Of a stretch of DNA of 64,000 nt, positions 63,801-64,000 are shown piece after piece. The notes beneath the pieces were generated by a model. The model searched no databases. It saw nothing but the letters and a program-made list of their open reading frames with translations, and had not been told where the DNA came from. The stretch covers positions 3,713,723 through 3,777,722 of the forward strand of contig JACAXG010000054.1 in NCBI GenBank assembly GCA_018881555.1, read 5' to 3'. The position numbers were made by a program, and so were the translations under genes. This DNA comes from Amblyornis subalaris (lineage: Eukaryota > Chordata > Aves > Passeriformes > Ptilonorhynchidae). Numbering within the stretch: the first letter of the stretch is position 1; each line of letters opens with the position of its first letter.

Positions 63801-64000
63801 TGCATTCTAGATTGACACTTTTTCTGCATTACTGTTTCATTACTTATGCACATTCAGGTCATATACTACTATTATAACTCCAGATGCACTATTTCTGCTT
63901 ATTCCTTAATTATACATTTTGCATAACAACATTCAGCCTCCCCCCAGGCATGGCATTTTCACCTTACCTTTCATCCACTGAGTACTACTGATTGCAGGGT
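60811..64000. other. unique AT-rich DNA, no gene recognised
   Basis: 62440-62720 is GC-richer, with open frames on both strands (105 and 88 codons) and no recognisable product. 63180-63260 is almost pure A+T. A short AATCACAGAATTTT near 63395 resembles a CR1 tail but nothing CR1-like follows it. Confidence 0.5.
63065..63086. repeat. (AT)n microsatellite
   Basis: Eleven AT dinucleotides without interruption. Confidence 0.95.

Noticed and set aside
1..64000. tRNA, rRNA, snRNA or CRISPR arrays
   Set aside because: No conserved core of these RNA genes and no regularly spaced direct repeats were seen by reading; this was not a model-based search.

Overview
The window looks like AT-rich, gene-poor DNA from a bird. 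The evidence is about a dozen CR1 non-LTR retrotransposon fragments on both strands, most cut off at the 5' end. Several carry the 3' terminus typical of avian CR1, with repeats of the ATTCTATG type (its reverse complement, CATAGAAT, on the minus strand). There are no bacterial-style operons and no dense coding. Recognisable transposable elements fill well under a tenth of the window, and nearly all open frames are short. CR1 also occurs in turtles and crocodilians, so 'bird' is a strong inference rather than proof. Isolated single N bases about every half kilobase look like ambiguous or heterozygous consensus positions.

Layout: a CR1 fragment at 1-175; a CpG-retaining LTR-like block with a C-run, a G-run and a polyadenylation hairpin at about 4551-5800; an old CR1 3' tail near 6.75 kb; a CR1 carrying the ORF2 C-terminal code at 14.2-14.66 kb; exon-like signals on both strands at 16.1-18.9 kb; CR1 at 19.37, 24.2 and 25.26 kb; unique AT-rich DNA from 25.4 to 32.4 kb; a 550-bp CR1 at 32.4 kb; CR1 pieces at 40.5 and 46.6 kb; a second CpG-retaining, LTR-like block at 47.7-48.3 kb; CR1 at 51.1 kb and an internally deleted CR1 at 55.2-55.8 kb; a GC-richer block with an intron-like pair of splice signals at 56.4-57.2 kb; a possible old CR1 relic near 60.7 kb; and simple repeats near 45.1, 52.65, 54.45 and 63.07 kb.

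I cannot name any host protein-coding gene. The window is best read as a gene desert or the inside of a very large intron. The best leads for undescribed host sequence are a minus-strand two-exon gene end with a nearby AATAAA (16105-16584), a 93-bp plus-strand cassette-exon candidate (18742-18834), and a 163-bp intron-like unit (56706-56868). All rest on sequence signals alone and need RNA or cross-species comparison. I found no rRNA, tRNA, CRISPR array or clearly novel system.
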